This document shows positions 1 through 9,216 of a stretch of DNA of 64,000 bases, piece by piece. Origin of the DNA: Alphaproteobacteria bacterium (GTDB lineage: Bacteria; Pseudomonadota; Alphaproteobacteria; TMED109); the NCBI GenBank assembly GCA_022825705.1, contig JAJDWH010000050.1, forward strand, positions 82,916 through 146,915. Reading direction: 5' to 3'. The stretch's first letter is position 1, and every line of letters begins with the position of its first letter. Below the pieces are notes generated by a model. It made no database searches. It had not been told where the DNA came from and saw only the letters and a list, made by a program, of their open reading frames with translations. The position numbers and the translations under genes are program-made.

Positions 1-193
1 CTCCGTTGTCTGGCCCGAAATAGGCTCGAGTGATCTCCGCAAGATTGCGGGAACTCGGTTTGCGCCCCACGGCCTCGCGCAGGATCACCCGTGCTTCCTC
101 TTCCATGGAGCGATGGTGCTCGGCTGCGCGCACCCGCAGGCGAGTCTTTACCTCGTCATCAAGATTGCGGATCGTGATGCTTGCCACGGCCAT
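1..193 (-). CDS. FitA-like ribbon-helix-helix antitoxin (3' end beyond window)
   Basis: The ATG is at 193-191 and the frame stays open to the left edge, so about 64 N-terminal residues are visible. The protein opens with the pattern MAVASITIRNLDDEVKTRLR and continues with a Met-Glu-Glu-Glu-Ala-Arg stretch, which is the usual start of FitA/StbC-type ribbon-helix-helix antitoxins: a beta strand that contacts DNA, then two helices. These proteins repress their own operon and neutralise a PIN-domain toxin normally encoded just downstream. That toxin gene would lie outside the window to the left. A GATTGC-ggt-GCAATC dyad 37 bases upstream fits autoregulation. The family call is secure; the partnership with a PIN toxin is inferred. 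Confidence 0.8.
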   Translation of the reverse strand, partial: MAVASITIRNLDDEVKTRLRVRAAEHHRSMEEEARVILREAVGRKPSSRNLAEITRAYFGPDNG

Positions 194-229
194 ACCCTCC
201 GGACCGCTCGGAAAGCCAAGCGATCCAAC

Positions 230-244
230 GATTGCGGTGCAATC
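230..244. promoter_or_regulatory. Possible antitoxin operator (inverted repeat)
   Basis: Perfect dyad GATTGC-ggt-GCAATC, 37 bases upstream of the start codon of the FitA-like antitoxin on the minus strand. It is directly followed (244-258) by a short direct repeat of ATACTG. The position and symmetry are what a ribbon-helix-helix autorepressor would need; the binding itself is inferred. Confidence 0.4.
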
Positions 245-767
245 ATACTGACATACTGTTGCGAACGTGCACCAAGGTCAATGTGGCTACCAAGCTGACG
301 ACTCTGTCAATTGTCATTCCCTTTCGCACATCCTTATCACTGTCAAGACGCCCGCCAGTCGCATGTATCCCAGACTCTTCATGCACCGCGCTTGAGTTGA
401 GTCTCGCCGAGTTTGGGGCTGTGATCGGCGCCCTGGAGAGGGGCTCTACCGCCCGCCTCTGCCGCTCTCTTTCGGATCGGGAAAGCACCAGCGTCGCCCG
501 GCCGGCCGTCAGGCCGTCAGGCCAAGAGGCCTCGGGAGATTGGTTTGGCTGGCCTGGAGACCTCCTTCTCATCTTGATTGTCGCTGCTGTCTCGTCTTGA
601 TTGACGCGCCGCACCGGACCACGTTTGCCGACACCTCCTGGGACAGACGGAGTTCACGCGTTCCGGTACCGCTGTCATCAACCAGCGTCCGCAGGCGGCT
701 TCCCGAGGACCTGAACAAACCGATCACAGGCGTTGCACCAAGTGCGGAGCAGACTCGAAGCGCTTGT
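245..767. other. Gene-free stretch between antitoxin and dctM
   Basis: About 520 bases with no convincing gene. Open frames exist on both strands but have no recognisable domain and no good ribosome binding site. The only structure I see is a GCCGTCAG direct repeat near 505-520. The two flanking minus-strand genes point the same way, so this is the region downstream of dctM and upstream of the antitoxin. Confidence 0.4.
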
Positions 768-2084
768 CTACCGCACGACGAGTTCAGGCAGCCACGTTCC
801 GAGCCCGGGTTGCGAGACCAGTACCGCCAGCACCATGAGCTTGATGATCAGGAACGGGCCTACCGCCGCGTACACCTGCCGCATCCCGAATCCCTCCGGC
901 GCCACGCCGCGCATCACAAAGAGGAGCAACCCGAAGGGCGGCGTCAGCAAGGCGATTTCCATCGTCAGGAGGTACACCACGCCGAGGACCAGCGGGTCGA
1001 TTCCCGCCTTGGTTGCCAAGGGCACGAAAATGGGAACTGTCACCATCAGCATCGAGACCTGATCGATAAAGCAGCCAAGAAACAGCAGCAGTGCGATGAT
1101 GCCGAGCAGCACCTCGACCTCACTGAGGTGGTACCGTTCGATCGTCTGAATCAGGCCGGAGGTCGCTCCGGAAAAGCTCAGCACCTGACTGAAGGTCTGG
1201 CTTGCGACAATGATGAACAAGATCATCGCCGACAGCTTCACCGTTTCCATCAGGGCCCGGCCCACGCTCTCCCGCGTGAGCGATCCGTAGGCCGCGCTCG
1301 CGCCCAACGCGGCCACGCAGCCAAGCGCCGCGCTCTCGGTCGGTGTGGCGAGGCCCAGCAGGAGGCTGCCAATGACGACGACGAACACCAGCGAAAGTGG
1401 CGCCACGTAAACCAGAAATGGTCGCCACCGCTGGGCTGCGGTCACTACCTCGCTGTCGTCGGCCGGCGCGAGTTCGGGTGACATCGTGCAGCGGACCGCG
1501 ATGTAGGCGACGAAGAGCCCTGACAGGAGCAGGGCGGGCAACACCCCAGCAACCATGAGGCCGGCGATGGAAATTCCGGCGAGGCTTCCGACCAGAACCG
1601 CAAGCGCGGACGGCGGGATCAGCATGGCAATGGCGCCGGAAGCCATGATCGGGCCCATTGCCATCGACGGGTGGTACCCCTTGGACAGCATTCTTGGCAG
1701 CAAGGTTGAGCCCAGCATCGCGGTGTTCGCGATGGTTGAACCGGACAACGCGGCAAAGATCGTGCCGCCGAAGACGGTGACCACCGACAGTCGGCCGGGA
1801 ATCCGCGTGACCACGCCCTCGATGGCGTCGATCGCTCGCCGTGCGACGCCGGACTGGAACAGCAACTCCCCCATCAGGATGAAGAGCGGGATTGGCGCCA
1901 GTTGAAAGTTGGCGATGCCTTGTGCGGCGCTGCGGGCAAGCTGGACCAGACCCCTGTCCCCACCCAGTACCTCCCAGGCACCCGCCACCGTGACGGCAAG
2001 GAACGCGAACGCCACCGGCACTCCGAGCACCAGCAGCGCGCCGAGACCGCCCAGCATCAAGGCAAGAGGGAGAACCCAGTCCAC
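768..2084 (-). CDS. dctM: TRAP transporter large permease (DctM family)
   Basis: A 438-residue polytopic membrane protein, normal length for the DctM/SiaM large subunit, which forms the sodium-driven transport channel of tripartite ATP-independent periplasmic transporters. The chain is a run of hydrophobic helices with the family's Gly-Pro and Ile-Pro-Pro-Ser motifs (GPIMASGAIAMLIPPSALAV) and a late LTPPFG motif. I choose the GTG at 2084, which overlaps the dctQ stop as TAGTG; the longer open frame adds a polar, out-of-family extension. It is the last gene of the operon running from 6943 to 768. The substrate is probably a sugar acid or related carboxylate, judged from the dehydratase and dehydrogenase upstream. 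Confidence 0.93.
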   Translation of the reverse strand: MDWVLPLALMLGGLGALLVLGVPVAFAFLAVTVAGAWEVLGGDRGLVQLARSAAQGIANFQLAPIPLFILMGELLFQSGVARRAIDAIEGVVTRIPGRLSVVTVFGGTIFAALSGSTIANTAMLGSTLLPRMLSKGYHPSMAMGPIMASGAIAMLIPPSALAVLVGSLAGISIAGLMVAGVLPALLLSGLFVAYIAVRCTMSPELAPADDSEVVTAAQRWRPFLVYVAPLSLVFVVVIGSLLLGLATPTESAALGCVAALGASAAYGSLTRESVGRALMETVKLSAMILFIIVASQTFSQVLSFSGATSGLIQTIERYHLSEVEVLLGIIALLLFLGCFIDQVSMLMVTVPIFVPLATKAGIDPLVLGVVYLLTMEIALLTPPFGLLLFVMRGVAPEGFGMRQVYAAVGPFLIIKLMVLAVLVSQPGLGTWLPELVVR

Positions 2085-2586
2085 TAGAGCCCGGTCCTGG
2101 TTCCGGTACCGGTGCCGCGCATGATCCGGCGGGCAAACTCGACCAGAATGAGTGCCATCGACGCGGGAGCCACGGCGAGAACCCACCATTCAGGAATGAC
2201 GAACGCCGTGCGAATCATCGTCTCGCGTTCGAAGGATTGCGTCATCGCCACGACGGCGAACCAGAGGAAGACCCCGGCCGCACACGCGCCTACGAGGTTG
2301 GCGAGAGTGTCGGCAACTCGCCGCGCCCGGCCGCGAAGCCCGCCCACGAACAGGTCCACGGAGACGTGCGCATTGATCGAGAGCACCCACGGCGCCGCAA
2401 GGAAGGTCGCCACCAGCAGCCCGTACTCGATCGCGTCAAGCAACCCGTAGATCGAGGCGCCAAACCCGTTGCGCAGGATCAGGTCGACGGAGATCAACGC
2501 CGCGATGCCGACGAACACGGCCGCCGCCAGCCGAGCGAGCGCGTGCACCACCGTGTCGAACACCCGTTCAGCCCGGTCCATCACTT
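2084..2586 (-). CDS. dctQ: TRAP transporter small permease (DctQ family)
   Basis: A 166-residue protein (ATG at 2584) with four predicted membrane helices and the family's signature of a helix ending in LILRNGF followed by a second amphipathic pair, then a central loop with NAHVSVDLF. DctQ subunits bind the large permease and help dock the periplasmic binding protein. It begins 40 bases after the dctP stop and shares one base with the dctM GTG start (TAGTG), so the two permeases are translationally coupled. The family call is secure; the substrate is inferred only from context. Confidence 0.9.
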
Positions 2587-2624
2587 GTCCCCGACCGAGG
2601 GTCCCGTGGACGTCCTCCGGCCTG

Positions 2625-3575
2625 TCAGTTCAGTAGACAGGCCTTGAGGGCTTCGCCGATTTCCGCGTCGATCTCGGTCACGGCTGCCCATCCTTCGGTC
2701 TGCGCGACGTCGAGCCAATGCATGCTGTCGGCCTCGTCAAACGCAATGGTCTGGATCCCTGCCTCGGCCTGCTTTCGGGCCTCTGCCGCGTTGATCGCGA
2801 TGTTGTCGGCGTTCCTCGCTTCGATCCATTCGGCGCCGCGCTCCAGGACCAACCGTTGCGCGTCATTCAGGGTATTCCACGTATCCAGATTGACCAGGAA
2901 GTTCACATCCACCTGGTAAAACCCGGGATCCACGCGGTACTTCGTCTGCTCTTCCCAACCGAGGTCGAGCACGCCCTGGATGGGCCATCCGTATCCGTCG
3001 ATAGCGTCGCGCTCAAGTGCCGTATACACCTCGCCCGGCGCCGTGCGAACCAGGGTTGCGCCAAGTTCCTCGAACATGGCCCGGTACACGGGAGTGGTGC
3101 GGATCGTCAGGCCGCGCAGGTCCGGATTGTCGATGGGCTTCGTGAGATACAGGTGGAATTCGATGTGATCGCCGGTGCGGGCCAGGTACTTGACGTTCAT
3201 CTGTCCGCGGTGGATGGCATCGATCTTCTCGAAGCAGCCGTTGGCGCGCTGCTCCTGCACCGTGTTCGTGGCGAGATGCAATGCGTCGCCCGTCGGCACC
3301 AGTCCCGTGTAGTAGGCGCTCGTGCTGTTGGCAATGTCCACCACACCGGTGGAGACCGCATTGCCCACCTCGAACGGAGACATGGTCTCGGGCCCACCCC
3401 GCAGATCGATCTGGATCACGTCCTTACCGTTCTCGTTCACCCAGTCGACAAACGCCTCGAAGGGCCGGGCGAACGTTGTCCCGAGGGCGAAGGCGCTGAC
3501 TCCGCGAAGCGTTACTTCCTGGGCAGCGGAAGGCATGGCGGTGAGCGCCGCAACGGCAACAAGCATCCATCGCAT
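2625..3575 (-). CDS. dctP: TRAP transporter periplasmic substrate-binding protein (DctP family)
   Basis: A 316-residue exported protein. I start at the ATG at 3575, preceded by GGAG eight bases upstream; the open frame reaches further but only adds a proline-rich, non-homologous stretch. Residues 1-19 form a signal peptide ending in PSAAQ. The body has the DctP features: GGPETMSPFEVGNAVSTGVVD near the N-terminus, a GLTIRTTPVYRAMFEELGAT segment holding the Arg that usually clamps the ligand carboxylate, and a YGWPIQG loop. It opens the dctPQM set, 166 bases downstream of a small exported protein. The ligand is likely a carboxylate handled by the upstream enzymes. Confidence 0.92.
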   Translation of the reverse strand: MRWMLVAVAALTAMPSAAQEVTLRGVSAFALGTTFARPFEAFVDWVNENGKDVIQIDLRGGPETMSPFEVGNAVSTGVVDIANSTSAYYTGLVPTGDALHLATNTVQEQRANGCFEKIDAIHRGQMNVKYLARTGDHIEFHLYLTKPIDNPDLRGLTIRTTPVYRAMFEELGATLVRTAPGEVYTALERDAIDGYGWPIQGVLDLGWEEQTKYRVDPGFYQVDVNFLVNLDTWNTLNDAQRLVLERGAEWIEARNADNIAINAAEARKQAEAGIQTIAFDEADSMHWLDVAQTEGWAAVTEIDAEIGEALKACLLN

Positions 3576-3741
3576 GGTCGTTCTCCAGGTCACGGCCCAA
3601 TCCCTGACGCGGCCGCCCGTCTGGCCGGTTCCGCTGGGCGATGCCGGTGTCGAAACCGCGGCTCGCTCACGCGGCGGTGGCGGCCGGTGAACGCAGGAAG
3701 CCAAGCCAAGGGTTACCGCCGTCGTCTGCCAGCGCGATCAT

Positions 3742-4212
3742 TCAAAACTCTTCGTCTTGTGGATCCACAGGGCCACGAGGCCCGTTGGCCATCAGTTTCT
3801 GCATGATGTCCGGTGCCAACTCGGTCCAGAACACAAAGCACCCGTCCAGCCCGGCCAAGGCATACCAGGTATCGAACTTGAGCATGGGAAAGATCACGAC
3901 TTCGTCGGCAAGCAGCTCCTCGCCTCCTGTCCGCACCCGGTTGTAACCGGCAACGAATGACCGACTGATCTGTTCTTCCAACGCGTAGTGAGGTGACTCC
4001 GGCCATTGCGCCGCCGCCCGGGCGACGGTGTCCGCGAAGGACTGGCAGCTGTCCCCGACGGTCTCCGTTTCCGGATCGGCCGCCGCCCAGCCTGCGGACA
4101 ATCCCGCTGCCAGCAATCCGGCCGTACAGATCCGTGCGAGCGAATGCCCTCCACACGCACGATCTTCCGACGGAGCGCGGCGGTGGCTACCGGTCTGCCA
4201 GAAACTGCCCAT
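3742..4212 (-). CDS. Small exported protein of unknown function
   Basis: About 156 residues from the ATG at 4212 (a GTG at 4218 is an alternative). I do not recognise a family. The chain has a basic N-terminus and a hydrophobic stretch ending in GWAAA, which looks like a cleavable signal peptide, though the segment before it is long at about 45 residues. The mature part holds two Cys (one after the cleavage point, one in a GLDGCFVFW stretch) and an acidic tail ending DEEF. It overlaps the end of the dehydrogenase gene by 26 bases and precedes dctP on the same strand, so it probably belongs to the same uptake/catabolism operon. It could be an extra periplasmic factor of that transporter. Confidence 0.6.
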   Translation of the reverse strand: MGSFWQTGSHRRAPSEDRACGGHSLARICTAGLLAAGLSAGWAAADPETETVGDSCQSFADTVARAAAQWPESPHYALEEQISRSFVAGYNRVRTGGEELLADEVVIFPMLKFDTWYALAGLDGCFVFWTELAPDIMQKLMANGPRGPVDPQDEEF

Positions 4213-5203
4213 TGACACAGTTGTTCAGCCTGCCGTCTTCCAAGTAGTCGAGGCATGTCCGCAGCGCCTTGCGCCGCAGGAAATCGAACCCTGTCGCGCT
4301 GTAGAAGGCGGCGTGCGGCGTAATCACCAGCCGATCTCGGACCCACTCCTCGCGTGCCCGCCAAGCCCGCATCAATGGGTGATCAGCGGGCGGAGGTTCT
4401 TCGGGGAACACGTCGAGGCCGGCCGCGCCGAGATGTCCGGATTCGAGCCCCCACTGGACCGCATCCAGGTCGACGATCGCGCCCCGGGCAGTGTTCACGA
4501 GAATTGCGCCCGGTTTCATCGCCGCCACGGCCGCGCGGTCGATCAAATTGGCGGTCTCTGCATTCGCAAGGCAGTGGACGGTGAGAAAGTCACAGGTCCC
4601 GAGCATCGCATGCAGGTCGTGGAACCGCTCCACACCCAGTGCCAACTCCTGACCATCCGGGATGTACGGATCGTAGGCCGCCACGTGCAGACCGAAACCC
4701 TTGGCCCGCATCGCGGCCGCGGTGCCGATCCGGCCCAAGCCAATCACGCCCAGACGCTTGCCGGCGAGCCGGGTGACCGTGGGTGACGCCGAGTAGTCCC
4801 AGATCGGGTCCTCCGTCCGGAGGAACCGCTCATGGAACTGCACAATGCCACGCGCGAAGGTCAGGATCAGCGCCATGGCATGGTCTGCAACCTCGGTGGT
4901 CCCGTAGTCCGGAACGTTGCACACCATGATTCCGCGGCGACCTGCGGCGCGCGTGTCGATCAAGTCGTAGCCGACCCCGAGCCGGGTGATGATGCGGCAC
5001 TGCCCCAGCCCATCGATGATCTGTTCATCGATGGGCATGTGGAGGCCGGTCACCAGGGCATCGGCCCGAGCCCAGTCCGCTTCCGGAACGTCACTTCGAG
5101 ATCTGCCCGGAAAGACCACTACCTCCGCGAGGTCGGCCGCTTCGTCCCGCTCGATCGCCAGCCCGTCCTGGGCCACCGAATCGGGATACAGGATGACGTG
5201 CAC
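4187..5203 (-). CDS. D-2-hydroxyacid dehydrogenase (CtBP/phosphoglycerate-dehydrogenase type)
   Basis: 338 residues, full length for the family of NAD-dependent dehydrogenases that reduce 2-oxoacids or oxidise D-2-hydroxyacids. The nucleotide-binding loop is GVIGLGRIGTAAA (about residues 149-161). The catalytic trio is visible: Arg in VNTARGAIVD, Glu in DVFPEEPPP and His in VITPHAAFYS. The sequence is nearest to the C-terminal-binding-protein-like subgroup. It starts nine bases after the dehydratase stop, which fits a step in sugar-acid or hydroxyacid breakdown. The exact substrate cannot be read from the sequence. Confidence 0.88.
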   Translation of the reverse strand: MHVILYPDSVAQDGLAIERDEAADLAEVVVFPGRSRSDVPEADWARADALVTGLHMPIDEQIIDGLGQCRIITRLGVGYDLIDTRAAGRRGIMVCNVPDYGTTEVADHAMALILTFARGIVQFHERFLRTEDPIWDYSASPTVTRLAGKRLGVIGLGRIGTAAAMRAKGFGLHVAAYDPYIPDGQELALGVERFHDLHAMLGTCDFLTVHCLANAETANLIDRAAVAAMKPGAILVNTARGAIVDLDAVQWGLESGHLGAAGLDVFPEEPPPADHPLMRAWRAREEWVRDRLVITPHAAFYSATGFDFLRRKALRTCLDYLEDGRLNNCVNGQFLADR

Positions 5204-5212
5204 AGACTCGAT

Positions 5213-6943
5213 TCAGTGCGACGGCCGGGGAACGCCCGACCCGCTGCTGCCACGCAGGAAGTCGAGATCGGCGCCTTCGTTGGCCTGCAGGACCCGCTCG
5301 GTGTAGAGGTTTACCCAGCCCCGCTCAGAAGCGGGCGGCGGTGCCTGCCATGCTTCGCGGCGACGGCGAAGTTCGCCGTCGTCCACGTCGAGGTGCAAGC
5401 GTCGGCGAGCAACATCAAGCTCAATCATGTCGCCGTCTCGGACCAGCGCGAGCGGCCCTCCGACGGCAGCTTCGGGTGCGACGTGCAGCACGACGGTGCC
5501 GAAGCACGTCCCGGACATGCGAGCATCAGAGATTCGCACCATGTCGCGGATGCCCCGCTCAAGGACCTTCTTGGGAAGCGGCAGGTTGCCGACCTCCGGC
5601 ATGCCGGGATAGCCCTTCGGGCCGGCGCCCTTCAGGACCATGACGCAGGTCTCGTCGATGTTCAGGTCCGGCTGATCCAGACGCGCATGCAGGTCTTCCA
5701 CCGATTCGAAGACGACCGCTCGGCCTCGGTGCTGCATGAGGCCGGCATCCGCTGCGGAAATCTTGATCACCGCCCCATCCGGAGCCAGATTCCCCCGCAA
5801 GATCGCCGTGCCCGCCCCTACATTGATGGGCTTCGCCGACGGACGAATGACGTCCTCATTCCAGTTCTTGGCACTGCCCACGTTCTCGGCCACGGTGCGG
5901 CCGGTGACGGTGATGGCGTCACCGTGGAGGTGCGGAAGAATTTCCTTCATGACGACGGGTAACCCGCCCGCGTAGAAGAAGTCTTCCATCAGGTATTCGC
6001 CGGACGGCTGCAGATTCACGATGAAGGGCACTTCGCGGATGAGGTCGTCGAAGTCCTGCAGGCGAAGCTGCACCCCGATCCGGCCGGCGATTGCCAGCAA
6101 ATGCATGATCGCGTTGGTCGACCCACCGATCGCGGCGTTCACCTTGATGGCGTTCTCGAAGGCCTTTCGGTCGAGTACATCCGACAGCTTGAGGCCCGCC
6201 TGGACGTTCTGAACGATCTGCATTCCGGCGCGCTCGGACAGCGCGTAGCGGCGCGAATCGACCGCGGGAATTGCCGCCGAACCGGGCAACTGCAGTCCCA
6301 GCGCTTCGGACACGCTCGCCATCGTGGAGGCGGTCCCCATCGTCATGCAGTGGCCAGCGCTCCGGGACATGCAGGCCTCGGCTTCCTGATAGTCCTCCAG
6401 CGTGATCACCCCAGCCCGGAGGTCGTCGGTCAGGCGCCAGACGTCGGTTCCCGAACCGATGTCGCGGCCGCGGTACTTGCCGTTCAGCATGGGCCCACCG
6501 GTCACCACCAGCGTGGGGATGTCGACCGACGACGCCCCCATGATGGTTGCGGGCGTGGTCTTGTCGCAGCCGCATAAGAGGACCACCCCGTCGAATGGAT
6601 TGGCGCGGATGGATTCCTCGACGTCGATGCTGGTGAGGTTGCGGTACAGCATGGTCGTCGGCCGCATGACCGGCTCACCCAGGCTCATCACCGGGAATTC
6701 CAGCGGGAAGCCGCCGGCCTTCCAGACCCCGCGTTTCACCGCCTCGGCCACGCGGTCAAGGTGGGCGTTGCAGGGTGTCACCTCGCTGGCCGTGTTGCAG
6801 ATACCGATCACGGGTCGCCCGTCGAAATTCTCCGCTGCAAACCCCTGGTTCTTCATCCACGACCGGTGCGCGAAGTTCATCATCTCGTCGCCACCGAACC
6901 AGACGTGGCTCCGGTACCCCGATTCCCCGTTGCCTTTGGCCAT
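5213..6943 (-). CDS. IlvD/Edd-family dehydratase (sugar-acid dehydratase-like)
   Basis: 576 residues, typical of the family that removes water from vicinal diols using an Fe-S cluster and Mg. The three cluster cysteines are in place: IGICNTASE, LLCGCDKTTPA and AGHCMTMGTASTM. Further family marks are KVNAAIGGSTNAIMHLLAI, GNLAPDGAVIK, and MPEVGNLPLPKK near the C-terminus. The N-terminal start (RSHVWFGGDEMMNFAHRSW) and the neighbours (hydroxyacid dehydrogenase, TRAP transporter) favour an arabonate/xylonate-type dehydratase over the branched-chain amino-acid enzyme. It is the first gene of the operon ending with dctM. Confidence 0.88.
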   Translation of the reverse strand: MAKGNGESGYRSHVWFGGDEMMNFAHRSWMKNQGFAAENFDGRPVIGICNTASEVTPCNAHLDRVAEAVKRGVWKAGGFPLEFPVMSLGEPVMRPTTMLYRNLTSIDVEESIRANPFDGVVLLCGCDKTTPATIMGASSVDIPTLVVTGGPMLNGKYRGRDIGSGTDVWRLTDDLRAGVITLEDYQEAEACMSRSAGHCMTMGTASTMASVSEALGLQLPGSAAIPAVDSRRYALSERAGMQIVQNVQAGLKLSDVLDRKAFENAIKVNAAIGGSTNAIMHLLAIAGRIGVQLRLQDFDDLIREVPFIVNLQPSGEYLMEDFFYAGGLPVVMKEILPHLHGDAITVTGRTVAENVGSAKNWNEDVIRPSAKPINVGAGTAILRGNLAPDGAVIKISAADAGLMQHRGRAVVFESVEDLHARLDQPDLNIDETCVMVLKGAGPKGYPGMPEVGNLPLPKKVLERGIRDMVRISDARMSGTCFGTVVLHVAPEAAVGGPLALVRDGDMIELDVARRRLHLDVDDGELRRRREAWQAPPPASERGWVNLYTERVLQANEGADLDFLRGSSGSGVPRPSH

Positions 6944-7351
6944 CCCTCAAACCCCCCAAGGATCATCCGCCGCAACCCGTCGGTGCGACCAGTGCGGAGA
7001 TACTAGGGGACGCCCGCGAAGGGCGCGAACCGGGGCGGGTCGACTGCAGGCAATCCAAACGGGAGACGAACCGTGCCGGCGCGGGTGCTCGGCAACATCG
7101 GGTTGCCCGGTCCTCCCGCAAGTTCCGGCATGCCCTTGGATGGTCCAGGTAACGGCAGGCAAGCTGGCGAGCGGGAGGATCCCCGCAGACGCGTTGTCGT
7201 GTGGTGGTGCGGGCAGGTGTCGCAGCAGGGTCCTGTCGCAAGACGGCACCGCATCACCAGACTCTGTACTCTTCCGCGGTTCCAGGCGTGCCCCGGTGCG
7301 CCCGGTCGATGTTGGCGGCGTTGCCAGTTGAGGCGAACAGGAGAAAATTGG
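6944..7351. other. Divergent intergenic region, no gene seen
   Basis: About 400 bases between the dehydratase start (minus strand) and the outer-membrane protein start (plus strand). Both promoters should lie here. A TAGTAT hexamer on the minus strand near 7008 could be a -10 for the dehydratase operon. Overlapping open frames on both strands have biased composition but no domain, so I leave them out. Confidence 0.35.
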
Positions 7352-8245
7352 ATGCGACGGTTCCGGGCGGGCGTAACCAAGGCAGTAGCCGTGGTGGGTC
7401 TTGGCATCTGCTCGATCGCAGTGGCTGGCCAGGACGCCGTAGCCGGCGAGGGCGAGATCGGCGGGCCGGATGGGTCCGGCTGGTACGTATCGCTTGGCGC
7501 CGGCATAAGCGCATCCTCCGACCTGAAGCAGGCCGGCCGAAATCGGGACGACACCTGCTATCCGGATGACGACTGCGGGCATCTCGCAGGGGGGAGGCCT
7601 ACGGGTTACCGATGGTTCTACGACCTTCACGCCGATTCCGGTACGGCCGTCGAGCTGGCTGTCGGTCGCCTCTTCGGTGACATGCGTCTCGAGGTCGGAC
7701 TAATGCAGCGCCGAAGCGCCGTTGCGCAGGCCTTTGCCGGAATCACCTACTTGGATGGCTCTCCGCTCGTTGCAGCTACGGCCAGCGCCTATGAATCGAC
7801 GTCGAACGCCTCAACCGATGACCTGACAGTTCGGTCCCTGTCCGTCAACGTCTACCGCGATTTCCCGCTGGCCTACGGCATCACGCCGTATCTCGGGGCA
7901 GGGGTAGGCATGTCGTCGGCGGAGCTCTCGGGAATCTATTACGAGGGCCGGTACCGGTGCAGGCCGGGCGTACCATGCGACAACCCCGGGCAGTACGACG
8001 GCCTGCAGCACGTTGATCTATCCGAGATCGTGCCGTCAGGGCACGTACACGCAGGTGTCGATGTCGATCTCGGAAGCGGAATCCGCATCGGCGTGAAGCT
8101 GACCTACAACCGGGTCGGCGATATCGACGGCTTGCACGGTTACTCCGAGCACAAGGTCCCCGGTCTGACCAGTTACACGCGGATCAGCGAAATCGAACGG
8201 TGGTCGCTGCTTCTGGGGGCCAAATACCTGCTTGATGGTGGCTGA
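7352..8245 (+). CDS. Outer-membrane beta-barrel protein (OmpA-barrel/porin-like)
   Basis: 297 residues from the ATG at 7352, which has CAGGAG eight bases upstream; an in-frame ATG at 7073 exists but has no such site. Residues 1-27 are a signal peptide. The mature protein opens GWYVSLGAGISASSD, alternates hydrophobic and polar residues, and holds repeated strand-like segments (YGITPYLGAGVGMSSAEL, IRIGVKLTYNRVGDID), ending in WSLLLGAKYLL. This is the layout of small Omp25/OmpW-like barrels of alphaproteobacteria. Two Cys pairs lie in predicted loops. No neighbour hints at a special role. Confidence 0.78.
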   Translation: MRRFRAGVTKAVAVVGLGICSIAVAGQDAVAGEGEIGGPDGSGWYVSLGAGISASSDLKQAGRNRDDTCYPDDDCGHLAGGRPTGYRWFYDLHADSGTAVELAVGRLFGDMRLEVGLMQRRSAVAQAFAGITYLDGSPLVAATASAYESTSNASTDDLTVRSLSVNVYRDFPLAYGITPYLGAGVGMSSAELSGIYYEGRYRCRPGVPCDNPGQYDGLQHVDLSEIVPSGHVHAGVDVDLGSGIRIGVKLTYNRVGDIDGLHGYSEHKVPGLTSYTRISEIERWSLLLGAKYLLDGG

Positions 8246-8248
8246 TGC

Positions 8249-8267
8249 CCCCTGTTCGCCGCAGGGG
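8249..8267 (+). terminator. Stem-loop just after the outer-membrane protein gene
   Basis: CCCCTG - seven-base loop - CAGGGG starts three bases after the stop codon. There is no T-run after it, so it may act as an mRNA 3'-end stabiliser or a weak terminator. Confidence 0.3.
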
Positions 8268-8402
8268 AGACACCGCCCGCCGCATGGCCCATGCCTTGCG
8301 ACGAGTCCCTGATCCTGATCCGGCGGCACGGACGCTTCGGTGACCCGCCCTCCGGATGCGCCGTGCCGCCACCCCGCATCCTGCAGGATCGCCACCTCAA
8401 CC

Positions 8403-8963
8403 ATGAGCAAGACTAGCGGTGTGCGCAACGTGTGGGTCTTCGGGTACGGGTCGCTGATCTGGCGGCCCGGCATCGCTTACCAGGAGCGCCGTGTGGCGCG
8501 TGTCCGAGGCTGGACCCGGCGCTTCTGGCAAGGCTCGCACGATCACCGCGGTCTCCCCCATGCGCCGGGACGAGTCGTGACGCTGGTCCCGGAAACCGGT
8601 GCCACCTGTGAAGGCGTTGCCTACCGGGTGGGGAAAGCGTTGGCAAAGGCCACGTTTGAAGGGCTGGATCACCGCGAGAAAAACGGCTACCGGAGGCATA
8701 GCGTGCAGCTTGAGTTTCGCCTGGGCGGGACCAGTGCCGGGATCGTCTACATCGCTCCCGTCGACAACCATGCGTTCCTCGGTCCTGCGCCAGTTGACGA
8801 GATGATCGCCCAAATCTCGCGGGCGGCCGGCCCCAGCGGTACCAACCTCGACTATCTTCGGCAGCTGGAATCGGCGCTCCGCCGCCTGGAAATCGACGAT
8901 CCCCATGTCTTCGAACTCGCCCGCCGACTCCGCCAGAGCCGGTCGCAGGCGGCCGTCAGGTAA
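8403..8963 (+). CDS. chaC: ChaC-like gamma-glutamylcyclotransferase
   Basis: 186 residues from the ATG at 8403; the earlier in-frame ATG at 8340 adds a non-homologous stretch. The family signature FGYGSLIWRPG sits at residues 11-21 and the catalytic Glu lies in the LDHREKNGYRRH motif. Bacterial ChaC proteins split glutathione into 5-oxoproline and Cys-Gly in the cytoplasm. It stands alone between the outer-membrane protein gene and the reductase gene, both on the same strand. Confidence 0.88.
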   Translation: MSKTSGVRNVWVFGYGSLIWRPGIAYQERRVARVRGWTRRFWQGSHDHRGLPHAPGRVVTLVPETGATCEGVAYRVGKALAKATFEGLDHREKNGYRRHSVQLEFRLGGTSAGIVYIAPVDNHAFLGPAPVDEMIAQISRAAGPSGTNLDYLRQLESALRRLEIDDPHVFELARRLRQSRSQAAVR

Positions 8964-9216
8964 CCCTCCTGGCCGGCCTTGTTCCGGCGATTCTCCCTCG
9001 ACCGCGCCGGGCCGGCCTGCTGTGACGGAAGTCGGCCACCGCCGTCGCGTGGCAATTTCGGGGCCGGGCGGAAGCAAAGGGGTGGTTGACCGATCAGTTG
9101 GCGATATAAAGTCGGCGGCTTCGGGTATCCACCGGCGTGCGATCAGTCGCCACCACCCAAACCAGAGCATTGATTCGGAGCGCATTCCATCACGCGCATC
9201 TACACGAGGATCCGCC

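Noticed and set aside
243..614. 123-codon minus-strand open frame
   Set aside because: No recognisable domain, poor ribosome binding site, composition of a random GC-rich frame.
6947..7630. 227-codon minus-strand open frame overlapping the start of the outer-membrane protein gene
   Set aside because: Overlaps a gene with a clear signal peptide and ribosome binding site; Pro/Arg/Ala-rich with no domain.
9005..9216. Upstream in-frame extension of the AcuI-like gene
   Set aside because: The extension is Pro/Gly/Arg-rich and not homologous to the family; the ATG at 9217 has its own ribosome binding site.
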